DNA of 64,000 bases, from contig NZ_JBCDMV010000020.1 of assembly GCF_038433135.1 (NCBI RefSeq), positions 62,001-126,000 on the forward strand, given 5' to 3'. Within the stretch, counting starts at the first letter, position 1; every line of letters starts with the position of its first letter. Shown here piece after piece: positions 25,425 through 35,200 of the stretch. Origin of the DNA: Luteococcus sp038433135 (GTDB taxonomy: Bacteria; Actinomycetota; Actinomycetes; Propionibacteriales; Propionibacteriaceae). The position numbers were made by a program, and so were the translations under genes. Below the pieces are notes generated by a model. It saw nothing but the letters and a program-made list of their open reading frames with translations. It was not told the origin of the DNA and did no database searches.

Positions 25425-26375
25425 TCAGACGGGGAAGCCCGACGCGGACACCAAGGCCTGCCGCACTCGCCCCGCCAGCACCTTCGGTCGCTGGAGGTCC
25501 AGATCCATCCACCGCACTTGGTGCCAACCGAGATCGGCCAGGGCGTTGTCCCGACGCTTCTCGCGCATCACGACATCCCCGGCTGATTCCCCAGGGCGCA
25601 GCAGGGTGGTGTACTTCACCTTGCCGTCGCACTCGCCATAGACATGCAGGGCCGGCCAGGCGAAGTCGAGCCGAGCCAGTTCTCGCCCAGACCGGTCGAG
25701 CACGAGGTGCTGGATCTCGGGCGTCGCAATCCCTTCCCGCCAGAACAGCAATCGGCTGCGAGTCTCCAGCGGGCTCTCCGCCCGACCGTCGGCGAAGGCC
25801 ACCCCGTCGCGGGCCTTCTTGATCCCGGCAACCCGTCGCATCCGGGAAAGGGCCGCCTCCACCTGCTGGCGCATCTCCGCTGATTCCCGTCCGCGGCCCT
25901 CGGGGTGGTGCAGACCGGCGTCCAGGGCGATCACGCCGGCGTCGAAGGTCATCCGGCAGGCCAGGTCGACCAAGGTGCGCGCTCTGGTGGTGACCGCCAG
26001 ACCATCAACCACCGTCACATCCTCCGGCGCCAACCGGGCGACGTGGACATGGAGCGACCCGCGTTTGGTTCCGCCGCCTCGGGAGGCGCGCGGCCGGATC
26101 ACCTGCACCTCCTTCATCGGCCCATAGGGCAGCAAGAGGCCGTGGACCACCGCGGCGGAGTGGTGGCTGAGCACTGCCCCCGAGAGCCCGGCGACGGTGG
26201 CCTCGATCAGTTGCCGATGCCGATCCTCCGGGGTCTTCCCCGCCTCTTGGGCGTAGGCGCCACGGCGCAGGTGAACCAGATCCCCAGCGGCGACGGCCCG
26301 TCGCAGCTCGCCCGGGGTCCGCCCCTCTGCCAACAGTTGCCGTGTGCTGCGCGATGTCGTCGTGCCAGTGTCCAT
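25425..26375 (-). CDS. AbiEi-like winged-helix protein fused to DUF559/PD-(D/E)xK-like nuclease domain
   Basis: A 316-residue protein. The first 60 residues look like the AbiEi-type antitoxin winged helix (STRQLLAEGRTPGELRRAVA then GDLVHLRRGAYA). A central helical part follows (LSHHSAAVVHGLLLP, RTLVDLACRM). The C-terminal 110 residues have the order SPLE, LARLDFAWP, YGECDGKVKY, REKRRDNALADLGW, which fits DUF559/Vsr-like restriction-endonuclease folds with Asp and E-x-D-G-K active-site residues. Such fusions are frequent in actinobacteria and are annotated as type IV antitoxin-like, but no AbiEii toxin is adjacent. It is flanked by two copies of a 67-bp palindrome. Confidence 0.75.
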   Translation of the reverse strand: MDTGTTTSRSTRQLLAEGRTPGELRRAVAAGDLVHLRRGAYAQEAGKTPEDRHRQLIEATVAGLSGAVLSHHSAAVVHGLLLPYGPMKEVQVIRPRASRGGGTKRGSLHVHVARLAPEDVTVVDGLAVTTRARTLVDLACRMTFDAGVIALDAGLHHPEGRGRESAEMRQQVEAALSRMRRVAGIKKARDGVAFADGRAESPLETRSRLLFWREGIATPEIQHLVLDRSGRELARLDFAWPALHVYGECDGKVKYTTLLRPGESAGDVVMREKRRDNALADLGWHQVRWMDLDLQRPKVLAGRVRQALVSASGFPV

Positions 26376-26377
26376 GG

Positions 26378-26388
26378 GTGGAGTCCAC
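26378..26388. promoter_or_regulatory. Short palindrome overlapping the -10 region of the AbiEi-like gene
   Basis: GTGGAGTCCAC lies 2 bases before the start codon and overlaps TGGACT, a weak -10 with 6-base spacing to the ATG. It could be an autoregulatory operator. Confidence 0.35.
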
Positions 26389-26416
26389 GACCTTGGCACG
26401 TGCCCCCACAAGGGCT

Positions 26417-26445
26417 GACAACACCAGGACAACAATCGGACAACA
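26417..26445. repeat. Three 7-bp direct repeats at 11-bp spacing
   Basis: GACAACA occurs exactly at 26417, 26428 and 26439, separated by 4-base spacers. They are 42-70 bases upstream of the AbiEi-like gene. The 7+4 geometry is that of tandem sites bound by OmpR/PhoB-family regulators. Confidence 0.6.
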
Positions 26446-26487
26446 CGTGCCGCGTCCGAGACCCTCGCCAGTTTGGGTCGTGGTTGA

Positions 26488-26554
26488 CCGCGCAGCCGTT
26501 GATTCCAGGGGCAGCCGCTGGAACTGCTGCCCCTGTGCAGCGAGTGCTGCGCGG
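26488..26554. repeat. 67-bp palindromic repeat, copy B
   Basis: Begins CCGCGCAGCCGTTGA and ends AGTGCTGCGCGG. Its centre is a perfect 10-bp inverted repeat CAGGGGCAGC with a 10-base loop. Same length and ends as copy A on the other side of the AbiEi-like gene. Confidence 0.65.
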
Positions 26555-26645
26555 TGAAATCCGGGCTGGGAAGCCCGGGGCGCAGGTGCGTTCAGCGCGC
26601 TGGGGAGCCCGGGAGCTGGGAACCATGGACTGGAAACGACGCGAA

Positions 26646-26681
26646 ACGGCCCCGCACCTCACCATGGAGGGGCGGGGCCGT
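26646..26681 (-). terminator. Terminator after lemA
   Basis: Stem ACGGCCCCGC/GCGGGGCCGT, extended inside by CCTC/GAGG. It lies 17 bases after the lemA stop. Confidence 0.65.
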
Positions 26682-26698
26682 CTGTCGTGGTGGCCTGA

Positions 26699-27457
26699 TC
26701 AGGCCTGCGGCGGGTTGTTCGGCTGCTGGGGCTGGGCCTGCTGCTGGGGCTGGTCCCAGGTGACCGGCTGCTGCGCCTGCTGGGCCTGCGGGTTGGGCAA
26801 CTCATTGCTGGCGCTGGGTGCGGCCTGGTTCACACCGGGGGTGTGCTGCTGCGGGGCGTCGCCGCGGTAGCTGATCTCGCCGAAGTTCACGTCGGGGGCC
26901 TGGCGCACGGCGGCGTCGTTGACCTCGAAGTAGGTGGCCTTCTCGAAGTGGAACATGTTGGCGACGATGTTGCTGGGCACCGACTCCACCTTGGTGTTGT
27001 AGGCCCGCACATTGGCGTTGTAGAAGCGGCGGCCGGCGGCGATCCGATCCTCGGTCTCGGCCAGCTGGCGCTGCAGTTCCAGGAAGTTCTGGTTGCTGCG
27101 CAGCTCGGGGTAGGCCTCGACGCTGACCATCATGTTGCGCACCGCGCCGGAGAGCTGGGCCTCGACGTCGGCCCGCTGCGGGTCGGCCTCGGTGGAACTG
27201 CCTTGGGAGAGCTGCATCGCCTGACTGCGCAGCCGGGTGACCTCCTCGATGGTGTTGCGCTCGTGCCCGGCATAGGCGCGCACAGTCTCCACCAGGTTGG
27301 GCAGCAGCTCGTAGCGGCGGTTCAGCTCGACGTCGACCTGGCGCCAGGACTCCTGGATCACATTGCGCTGCCGTACGAAGCCGTTGTAGGGAGCGATGAA
27401 CAGGATGCCGCCCAGCACCAACAGGCCGAGCAGGATGAACAGGATGGTCCAGATCAT
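26699..27457 (-). CDS. lemA: LemA family protein
   Basis: A 252-residue protein with one N-terminal transmembrane helix (IWTILFILLGLLVLGGILFI) followed by the helical LemA domain: YNGFVRQRNVIQESWRQVDV in overlapping view, LNRRYELLPNLVETVRAYAG, NQNFLELQRQLAETEDRIA and RRFYNANVRAYNT are hallmark stretches. The last 50 residues are rich in Gln and Pro and are probably disordered. LemA proteins occur widely, and their function is not settled. ATG at 27457 is preceded by CGGAG. TATGGT about 50 bases upstream is a possible -10. It is divergent from pyrE. Confidence 0.9.
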   Translation of the reverse strand: MIWTILFILLGLLVLGGILFIAPYNGFVRQRNVIQESWRQVDVELNRRYELLPNLVETVRAYAGHERNTIEEVTRLRSQAMQLSQGSSTEADPQRADVEAQLSGAVRNMMVSVEAYPELRSNQNFLELQRQLAETEDRIAAGRRFYNANVRAYNTKVESVPSNIVANMFHFEKATYFEVNDAAVRQAPDVNFGEISYRGDAPQQHTPGVNQAAPSASNELPNPQAQQAQQPVTWDQPQQQAQPQQPNNPPQA

Positions 27458-27562
27458 GGGGTCACTCCGGGTCTTGGAAATCTGATCACCTCACCATAAC
27501 GGCTGCCGAGCCCACCGAACAGACGTTGGCTACGCCCAGCGCGTAGTCAGCGGGCGGGCCAC

Positions 27563-27568
27563 TACTGT
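27563..27568 (+). promoter_or_regulatory. -10 hexamer TACTGT for leaderless pyrE
   Basis: TACTGT ends 6 bases before the pyrE ATG, with no ribosome binding site between. Confidence 0.55.
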
Positions 27569-27574
27569 GAAGCC

Positions 27575-28114
27575 ATGACCGATCGCGAAGAGCTCATCGA
27601 ACATGTCAAGAACCTGGCCGTGGTGCACGGCTTGGTCACGCTGGCCAGCGGCAAGGAGGCCGACTACTACGTCGACATGCGGCGGGTGACGCTGGACGGG
27701 GCAGCCGCCCCGGTGGTCGGCCGGGTGATGCGGGATCTGGTGGCGGACTGGAACTTCGACGCGGTGGGTGGCCTCACCCTGGGCGCCGACCCGATTGCCG
27801 TCGCCATGCTGCACACCGCTGCGCACGACGGTGACCGATTGGACGCCTTCGTCGTGCGCAAGGCGGAGAAGGCACACGGCATGCAGCGCCGGATCGAGGG
27901 CACCGAGGTCTCCGGGCGCAAGGTGCTGGTGGTGGAGGACACCTCCACCACGGGCGGCTCCGCTCTGACCGCCGTCGAGGCACTGCGCGAGGCCGGGGCC
28001 ACAGTGGTGGGCGTCGCCTGCATCGTGGACCGCGACACCGGCGCCAAGGAGGCCATCGAGGCCGCCGGGCTGGAATACCGCTTCGCCCTGGGACTGGAAG
28101 ACCTCGGCCTCTGA
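27575..28114 (+). CDS. pyrE: Orotate phosphoribosyltransferase
   Basis: Converts orotate and PRPP to orotidine 5'-phosphate in pyrimidine synthesis. The 179-residue length suits the short actinobacterial form. The PRPP-binding motif is VLVVEDTSTTGGSAL, FVVRKAEKAHG is the flexible catalytic loop with the conserved lysines, and SGKEADYYVDMR is the N-terminal orotate-binding segment. It is monocistronic, divergent from lemA and convergent with the sortase operon (4 bases between stop codons). Confidence 0.95.
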   Translation: MTDREELIEHVKNLAVVHGLVTLASGKEADYYVDMRRVTLDGAAAPVVGRVMRDLVADWNFDAVGGLTLGADPIAVAMLHTAAHDGDRLDAFVVRKAEKAHGMQRRIEGTEVSGRKVLVVEDTSTTGGSALTAVEALREAGATVVGVACIVDRDTGAKEAIEAAGLEYRFALGLEDLGL

Positions 28115-28118
28115 CGGA

Positions 28119-28808
28119 CTACTTCTTCTCGGTCTTGACCAGATGGCCGAAGGCCACGGAGCGGTCGCTGGAATGGAAGAGGTCCTGGCAGGTGGTCATG
28201 GTGATCAGCGCGCGGGTGGGGGTGGCGCTGGGTTTCCCCGGAACCGGGTCCAGCACCCAACCGTCGGTGTCCTGCACGGTCAACTCCGATGGAGCCTTGT
28301 CCAGCAGGTAGGTGTAGATGGCCGTCTGGGTCTCCACCACCACCTCCGAGCCCTGCTTGAGCTCCAGCAGGCGACGGAAGGGTTCGCCGTGGGTCACCCG
28401 GTGACCGGCAATGGCAAAATTGCCCACCTGGCCCGGCCGGGCGGTCTTCTCATACCAACCGACGCTCTTGCCCAGCACCTCGGCGTCGGTGCCGGCCAGG
28501 ATCGGCCACTCGTAGCTGGCGCCCAGATCCGGGATGCGCAGCAGCGCCATCCCATCCCCACCGGCAACGGGCGCCGCCGTCGGACTGGCCGGGGCGGCTG
28601 GCTTGCCGGCGGCCTTCCATTCCGAGCGCAGCGCCTGGCTCTGCTGGGTGGCGGCCTTGCGGGCGGCGATGTTGGTGCCGAAGAACTGCCAGCCTGCCCA
28701 GCCCAGAATGCCCAGGCCGACGAGCAGCAGCACCAACCCGAGCCAGCGCGACGGCGTCCATCGACGACGCCGGCCGACCCGGGTGGCACCGCGCGTGGCG
28801 GATGCCAC
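28119..28808 (-). CDS. srtE: Class E sortase
   Basis: A 229-residue transpeptidase that should cleave a sorting signal and join the protein to cell-wall peptidoglycan. It has a basic N-terminus (RRRRW), one membrane helix (about 23-42), a linker rich in Ala and Pro, and a sortase beta barrel. Catalytic residues are visible: His136 in IAGHRVTHG, Cys207 in ITMTTCQDLF and Arg216 in SSDRSVAFG. The TMTTC form and the tail-less short domain place it in the actinobacterial class E group, which prefers LAXTG-like signals. The GTG start shares one base with the lipoprotein stop codon. It is the third gene of the giant-protein operon, whose product ends in VANTG. Confidence 0.9.
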   Translation of the reverse strand: MASATRGATRVGRRRRWTPSRWLGLVLLLVGLGILGWAGWQFFGTNIAARKAATQQSQALRSEWKAAGKPAAPASPTAAPVAGGDGMALLRIPDLGASYEWPILAGTDAEVLGKSVGWYEKTARPGQVGNFAIAGHRVTHGEPFRRLLELKQGSEVVVETQTAIYTYLLDKAPSELTVQDTDGWVLDPVPGKPSATPTRALITMTTCQDLFHSSDRSVAFGHLVKTEKK

Positions 28809-29272
28809 TACTTGAGGTCTCCCGCGAGCACCCGCAGGACGCAGCGATCGGCCTTGTCAACAAGCTTGCCCTTGGCGGTCAGGGCAACCTTCTTGCCCGG
28901 GGCCGCGGCCGCCTGCTTCACCAGACCGGAGCCCAGCGGGGTGCCGGAGTCATTCTTGAGCCAGATCACCATGATCGAGTAGTCCCGCGGCTTCTTGGCC
29001 GAGTTCACCAGCTCCAGCTTGGCGGTCTGGTTGCCCTTCTCCAGGCCGCACTCGGTGACCTTGACGTCGGAGACGGCCCCTACGGGGGTCTTGTTGAAGG
29101 TGGGCTCCTTGGGCAGCGGTGCGGACGCGACGGTGGGTGCCGTCGCCGACGGGCTGGCCTCGGCCTCGCCGTCCTTGTTGGAACAGCCGGCCAGGCCGCC
29201 GAGGGCGACGGTGGCGCAGGCCAGCACCGCCAGGCCGCGCCCGGCCAGGGGGAGGTTGGGGGAAGTGGTCAC
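28808..29272 (-). CDS. Lipoprotein of the giant surface-protein operon
   Basis: A 154-residue lipoprotein. The signal peptide GLAVLACATVALGGLAGC ends in a lipobox, and a Ser/Ala/Pro/Thr linker follows. The C-terminal 90 residues form a small beta-sandwich-like domain with two cysteines (VTECGLEKG and DRCVLRVLAG) and the segment TAKLELVNSAKKPRDYSIMV, similar in pattern to FxLYD/DUF4352-type domains. The GTG start overlaps the giant gene stop by 4 bases (GTGA), with AAGGAGA inside the last codons of that gene, and its stop overlaps the sortase start. Tight coupling suggests it assists export or anchoring of the giant protein; this is inference. Confidence 0.8.
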   Translation of the reverse strand: MTTSPNLPLAGRGLAVLACATVALGGLAGCSNKDGEAEASPSATAPTVASAPLPKEPTFNKTPVGAVSDVKVTECGLEKGNQTAKLELVNSAKKPRDYSIMVIWLKNDSGTPLGSGLVKQAAAAPGKKVALTAKGKLVDKADRCVLRVLAGDLK

Positions 29273-32200
29273 GAGTTCTCCTTGTTCTTTCGTGCAATCA
29301 GCATGATGCCAGCCAGCGTGGAGAGCAAGCCCAGAACGAGCATCCACGGTGAGACATTCGAACCGGTGTTGGCCACCGGAGCCGTGGGCGGCACCGGACG
29401 GACCACCGGCTGCGGGGCCGGGTTGGTCGGCTGGACGGTCGGGTTGGCCGGGGCCGGTGCCGTCGGGTTGCTCGACGTCGGAACCGGGGTGGGCGCCTGG
29501 GTCGACGGCGGCTGGGTCGGCGGCACCGCCGGCGGTGTCGGGGTCACGCTGGGAGCCGGGGTCGTCGGCGGCACCACGGGCGGCGTCGGCGTCTGGACCG
29601 GCGTCGGCGACGGGGTGTCACTCGGGGTCTCGACGGGCGTCGGCGTAGGCGTCTCCACCGGAGTCGGCGTCGGCGTAGGCGTAGGCGTCTCAACCGGAGT
29701 CGGCGTCTCAACCGGCGTCGGCGTAGGCGTCGGCGTCTCAACCGGAGTCGGCGTCGGCGTCTCAACCGGCGTCGGCGTAGGCGTCGGCGTCTCAACCGGA
29801 GTCGGCGTCTCAACCGGAGTCGGCGTCGGCGTCTCAACCGGGGTGGGCGTCGGCGTCGGGATCACGGAGGTGTCCAGATCCACCGAACTGTCGTGCGGAT
29901 CGATGCCGGGGCCCCTCACGGTGGCGGTGTTGCGCAGCTTGCCGCTGGCAGCCTCCGCCTCCGTGATGGTGTGCTCACCGGTGCAGGTCCGGACCGCGCC
30001 GATCGGCAGCGGCTGGTCCTGCGCCGGGGTGCAGGTCAGGTTGGGCAGCAACGGGTCACTGACCACCAGACCATTGAGCACGATCTGGCCGATGTTGGTG
30101 ACGGTGATGGTGTACTTCACCACCTCACCCGCCTGGCCCAGACCGTCACCATTGGTGTCCTGCAGCTCGGCGGACTTCTTGATGTCCACGTCGCGCTTCG
30201 GGTCGGTCGGGATGATCGTCGAGCCGGTCGGGTCATGCGGCCACTGCGGGCCGGTGGCGGTGGCCACATTGGCCACTGAACCAGCCTGGACATCGGCCAG
30301 CGTGATCACATGCGCACCGGTGCAGACTCGGGATCCGCCCACCGGGATGGGCTGGTCCTGCGCCGGGGTGCAGCTGAGCTGGGGCAGCATCGGGTCGATG
30401 ACGGTGACCTTGGTCAGCGGCACGTCGCCCGTGTTGGTCACGGTGATGGTGTAGTTGATCGTCTCACCCAGGCTGCCGACCTTGTCACCATTGGTGTCGT
30501 CCAGCACGCCCTGCTTGACCACCTCGGCGTCCGGCCGCGGGATCACGGTGACGATCTTCTCGGCATCCGGGATCTTGCCGGTGGTGGAGCTGGTGGCGCT
30601 GGCAATGTTCTTCACCAGGCCATTCAGAGCATCGTCGGCCGTCACCACATGGGTGCCGGTGCAGACCCGCTTGCCACCCACCTCGATCGGCTGGTCCTGC
30701 GTCGGAGTGCACACCAGATCGGTCAGCATCGGGTCGGAGACCATCGCATCGGTCAACGGCACGTCGCCGGTGTTGGTCAAGGTGATCGTGTACGTGATCG
30801 GGTCGCCGACGTGCGCCACCGTCGCCCCACCGGGCAGCTCGGCGGTCTTGACCAGCGTCGCCTTCGGGTTGGGCTTCGTGATGACGGTGTCCTCATCCGT
30901 CGGATTCTGGGGCAGGTCCGGAGTGGTCACGGTCACCACATTCCTCACCGAACCCGCGGCCGCCTCGGCAGCGGTGATCACGTGGGTGCCGGTGCAGGTG
31001 CGCACCGCGCCCACGGCCAGCGGCTGGTCCAACGTCGGATCACAGGTCAGCGCCAGGCCGGGCATCGGGTCCTTGACCGTCATGTTGCGCAGCGCCACAT
31101 TGCCGGTGTTGGTGATCCGGATGATGTAGGTCACGACCTCACCGGCCGAGCCCACGCCGTCACCATTGGTGTCGGCCAGCTGGTGGTCCTTGACCACGGT
31201 GGCCTTCGGGTTGGCCGCGGTGGGCACCTCCCCGCTGGCCGGACCCGGGTCGGGGATGTCGCCACCGGTCAGGGTGGCCACATTCCTCAGCGATCCGGCC
31301 CTGGCCTCGTCCTCGGTGATGGTGTGGGAACCGGTGCAGATCCGCACCGCCTTGGCGGGCAGCGGCTCGGACTCGGCCGGGGTGCAGGCCAGGCTGGGCA
31401 GCATCGGGTCGTTGACCTTGAGGCCGGTCAGGGTGACGTCACCGGTGTTGGTGACGGTGATCGTGTAGTTGACCACCTCGCCGGGCTGGCCCAGCTTGTC
31501 GCCGTTGGTGTCCTGAAGCTCGGCCTTCTTACTGATGGTCGCGCTCTTGGCCGGGTTGGTCGTGATGATCGCGTCGGCCGGCTGGTCCGGCCGACCGGGC
31601 ACGTGCAGCGTGGCGACATTCCGGATGGAACCGGCCAGCGCTTCTTCCTCGGTCACCACGTGTGTGCCGGTGCAGGTGCGCACCGCGCCCGCGGGCAGCG
31701 GCTGGTCCTGCGCCGGGGTGCAGGTCAGCGAGTCACCCAGCATCGGGTCGGTGATCACGGCGTCGACCAACGGCACGTCGCCCCGGTTGGTCAGGGTCAG
31801 CGTGTAGGTCAGCGTCTCGCCCACCTGGCCGATCCCGTCACCATTGGCGTCGGAGACCGACTTCACCAAGGTGCTGCCGGGCTTCGGCCTGGTCTTGACG
31901 ACGACGGTCGGCGACGGCACCTTGCCGGTGTGGCTGCTGGTGGCATGGGCGGTGTTGACCACCTGACCGGCCACGGCATCCGCCTCGGTCACCACGTGGT
32001 TGCCGGTGCAGCTGCGGGTCTCGCCGGGCTGCAGCGGCCCGGTGGTGGCGCAGGTGAGGTCGGTCAGCAGCGGATCGGCGACCGTCAGGTCATCCAGCGC
32101 CACGTCGCCATTGTTGGTGACGGTCACGGTGTAGGCGATGGTCTCCCCCACCGAGCCGTAACCGTCGCCGTCGGTGTCGGCCAGGTTCGGCGACTTGGTG

Positions 32201-35200
32201 AGCGTCAGGCTGGCATTGGGCCGGGTCGGCACCACCGCGGTCCTGGGCGGGATGCCGGGGACCTGCGGGCTGGTCAGCGTGGCCGTGTTCACCACGGAGC
32301 CGGCCAGGGCATCGACCTGGGTCACCACATGGCTGCCGGTGCAGGTGCGCACCGCCCCCTTGGCGAGCGGCTCGCTCATCGCGGGCACGCACACCAGCTG
32401 GGGCAGCATCGGGTCGTCGATCGCCAGCTTGGTCAGCGCCACATCACCGGTGTTGCGGATGGTGAGCGTGTAGTTGATCGTCTCGCCGACGGTGCCGACG
32501 CCGTCGGCATTGCTGTCCACCAGATCGGCCCGCTTGTCGAAGTCCACCGCGGGCTTCGGCTCGGTGGGCACGATCTCCGAGTCCTTCGGACCATTCGGGA
32601 GATTCGGCACCTTCGCGACGACGGTGTTGTTCACCGCACCCGCCTCGGCGTCGGCCTCGATGATCACGTGGGAGCCGGTGCAGATGACCTGACCGGCGAC
32701 GGGGACGCGCTCGGTCAGTGCCGGGGTGCAGGTCAGCTGCGGCAGCATCGGGTCGTTGATCACCACATCGCTCAGCGGGACGTCGCCGGTATTGGTCAGC
32801 GTGATGGTGTAGCGGATGCTCTCCCCCACATTGCCCACGCCGTTGGCATTGGTGTCATCCAACGTGGCCACCTTGTTGATGCTGGCATCCGGGCGGGATT
32901 CCACCAGCTCGGTGTGCTCGGCATCCGGGATCTTGCCGGTGGTGGAGCTGGTGGCGCTGGCAATGTTCTTCACCAGGCCATTCAGAGCATCGTCGGCCGT
33001 CACCACATGGGTGCCGGTGCAGACCCGCTTGCCACCCACCTCGATCGGCTGGTCCTGCGCCGGAGTGCACACCAGATCGGTCAGCATCGGGTCGGAGACC
33101 ATCGCATCGGTCAACGGCACGTCGCCGGTGTTGGTCAAGGTGATCGTGTACGTGATCGGGTCGCCGACGTGCGCCACCGTTGCCCCACCGGGCAGTTCAG
33201 CGGTCTTGGCCAGCGTGGCATTGGGATTCTGCCTGGTGATCACCTCGTCGTCATCCGACGGATTCTCCGGCAGGCCGGGAGCGGTGACGGACACCACATT
33301 CCTCACCGAACCCGCGGCCGCCTCGGCAGCGGTGATCACGTGGGTGCCGGTGCAGGTGCGCACCGCGCCCACGGCCAGCGGCTGGTCCAACGTCGGATCA
33401 CAGGTCAGCGCCAGGCCGGGCATCGGATCCTTGACCGTCATCTGGGTCAGGGGCACGTCGCCGGTATTGGTGATCCGGACGAAGTAGGTGACCGTCTCAC
33501 CCGGGGTGCCGACACCGTCGTTGTTCGTGTCGGCCAGCTGGTGGTCCTTGGTCACGGTGGCCTTCGGGTTGGCCCCGGTGGGCACCGTCGCGCTGTCGGT
33601 CAGCGGGGCGGGCAGCTGCGGCCCGGCCAGCGTCGCGGTGTTGTTCACCGCACCGGCCACCACGTCGGCCTCGGTCACCAGGTGCACACCAGTGCAGGTG
33701 CGCACGCCGCCGACGGCCAGCGCCTCGGACTCGGCCGGAGTGCAGGTCAGGCGGGGAAGCATGGGATCGGTCAGCTGCAGGTTGCGCAGCTCGACGTCAC
33801 CGGTATTGGTCACGGTCAGGGTGTAGGTGATGGTCTCCCCGACGGTGCCCACACCGTCACCATTGGTGTCGGCCAGGCTGGGGACCTTGGTGAACGAGGC
33901 GGACGGCTTCGGAGTCACCTTGACCACGTCGGGATCCGACGGTTCGACGGGCACCTGCGGTCCGCTGACGGTGGCCACATTGGTGACCTGGCCCGCCTCG
34001 GCATCGGCCGAGGTGATCACGTGGCTGCCGGTGCAGGTGCGCACCGCTCCGGGATCCAGCGGCTGGTCCTGCGCCGGGGTGCAGGTCAGGGCGGGCAGCA
34101 TCGGGTCATTGACCGTGAGGTCGGTCAGGCGAACGTCGCCGGTGTTGGTCACGGTGACGGTGTAGTTCACCGTTTCCCCGACAGTGCCGAAGCCGTCGCC
34201 ATTGGTGTCGGCCAGCACGTGGCTCTTCTTGATGCTGGCGTCGGGATTGCCGCCGGTGGGCACGGTGGCGGTGGAGGTCACCGTCGACACCTGCGGGCCG
34301 GACAGGGTCGCGGTGTTGAGCACCGGCCCTGCCTCGACGTCAGCCTGGGTGACCACGTACGTGCCGGTGCAGGTGCGCACCTGCCCAACGGGCAGCGGGG
34401 CGGTCTGCAGCGGGGTGCAGGTCAGGTTCGGCAGCATCGGGTCGGTGACCGAGAGGCCGGTCAGCGTGACGTCACCGTCATTGGTGGTGATGATCGTGTA
34501 GTTGATCGTCTCCCCCACGGTGCCGACACCGTCATTGTTCGTGTCGGCCAGCGCGGCGCTCTTCACGAACTGGGCGTGCGCATTCGCCTTGGTCTTGACC
34601 TCGGTCTCGTTCGACGTCGAGTCCTGGGGCAGCTGCGGGGACTTTCCGGTGGCGACATTCTTCACGCTGCCGGCCAGCACGTCGGCCTCGGTGATCACGT
34701 GGGAGCCGGTGCAGGTGCGGAACTCGTCGACGCCGATCGGCTGGTCCTGCGCCGGGGTGCAGGTCAGGTCGGGCAGCATCGGATCACTGACGGTGACATT
34801 GGTGAGCACGGCATCACCGGTGTTGCGGGCGATGATCGTGTAATTGATCGTCTCCCCGACGGTGCCCAGTTTGTCACCATTGGTGTCCACCAGGCTGGCG
34901 CTCTTGTCCAGCTTCAGGGCGGGGGTCACCCCGGTGGGCTGGTCATGGGTGGCGGTGACCGGCGTGGCCAGCTGCGGGCCGCTGAGGGTGGCCTCATTGT
35001 GCACATTGCCACTGGCGGCCTCGTCCTGGGTGATCACGTGGGCACCGGTGCAGGTGCGGGTGGCCTTGGGCGCCAACTGTTCGCTCTGGGCCGGGCTGCA
35101 GGTCAGGGCCGGCAGCAGCGGATCGGCCAGCACCGCGCCCTTGAGGGTGACGTCACCGGTGTTGGTGACGACGAGGGTGTAGTTGATGGTCTCCCCGACG

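Larger units (their letters stand above)
26376..26698. other. 323-bp intergenic region between the AbiEi-like gene and lemA
   Basis: It contains, from left to right, the short palindrome and direct repeats that probably regulate the AbiEi-like gene, palindromic repeat copy B, and the lemA terminator. Nothing in it looks like a gene. Confidence 0.6.

Noticed and set aside
29626..29860. CRISPR-like regular repeats
   Set aside because: Units are 6-12 bases without unique spacers, lie in the coding frame of the giant gene and encode a Pro/Thr/Glu stalk.
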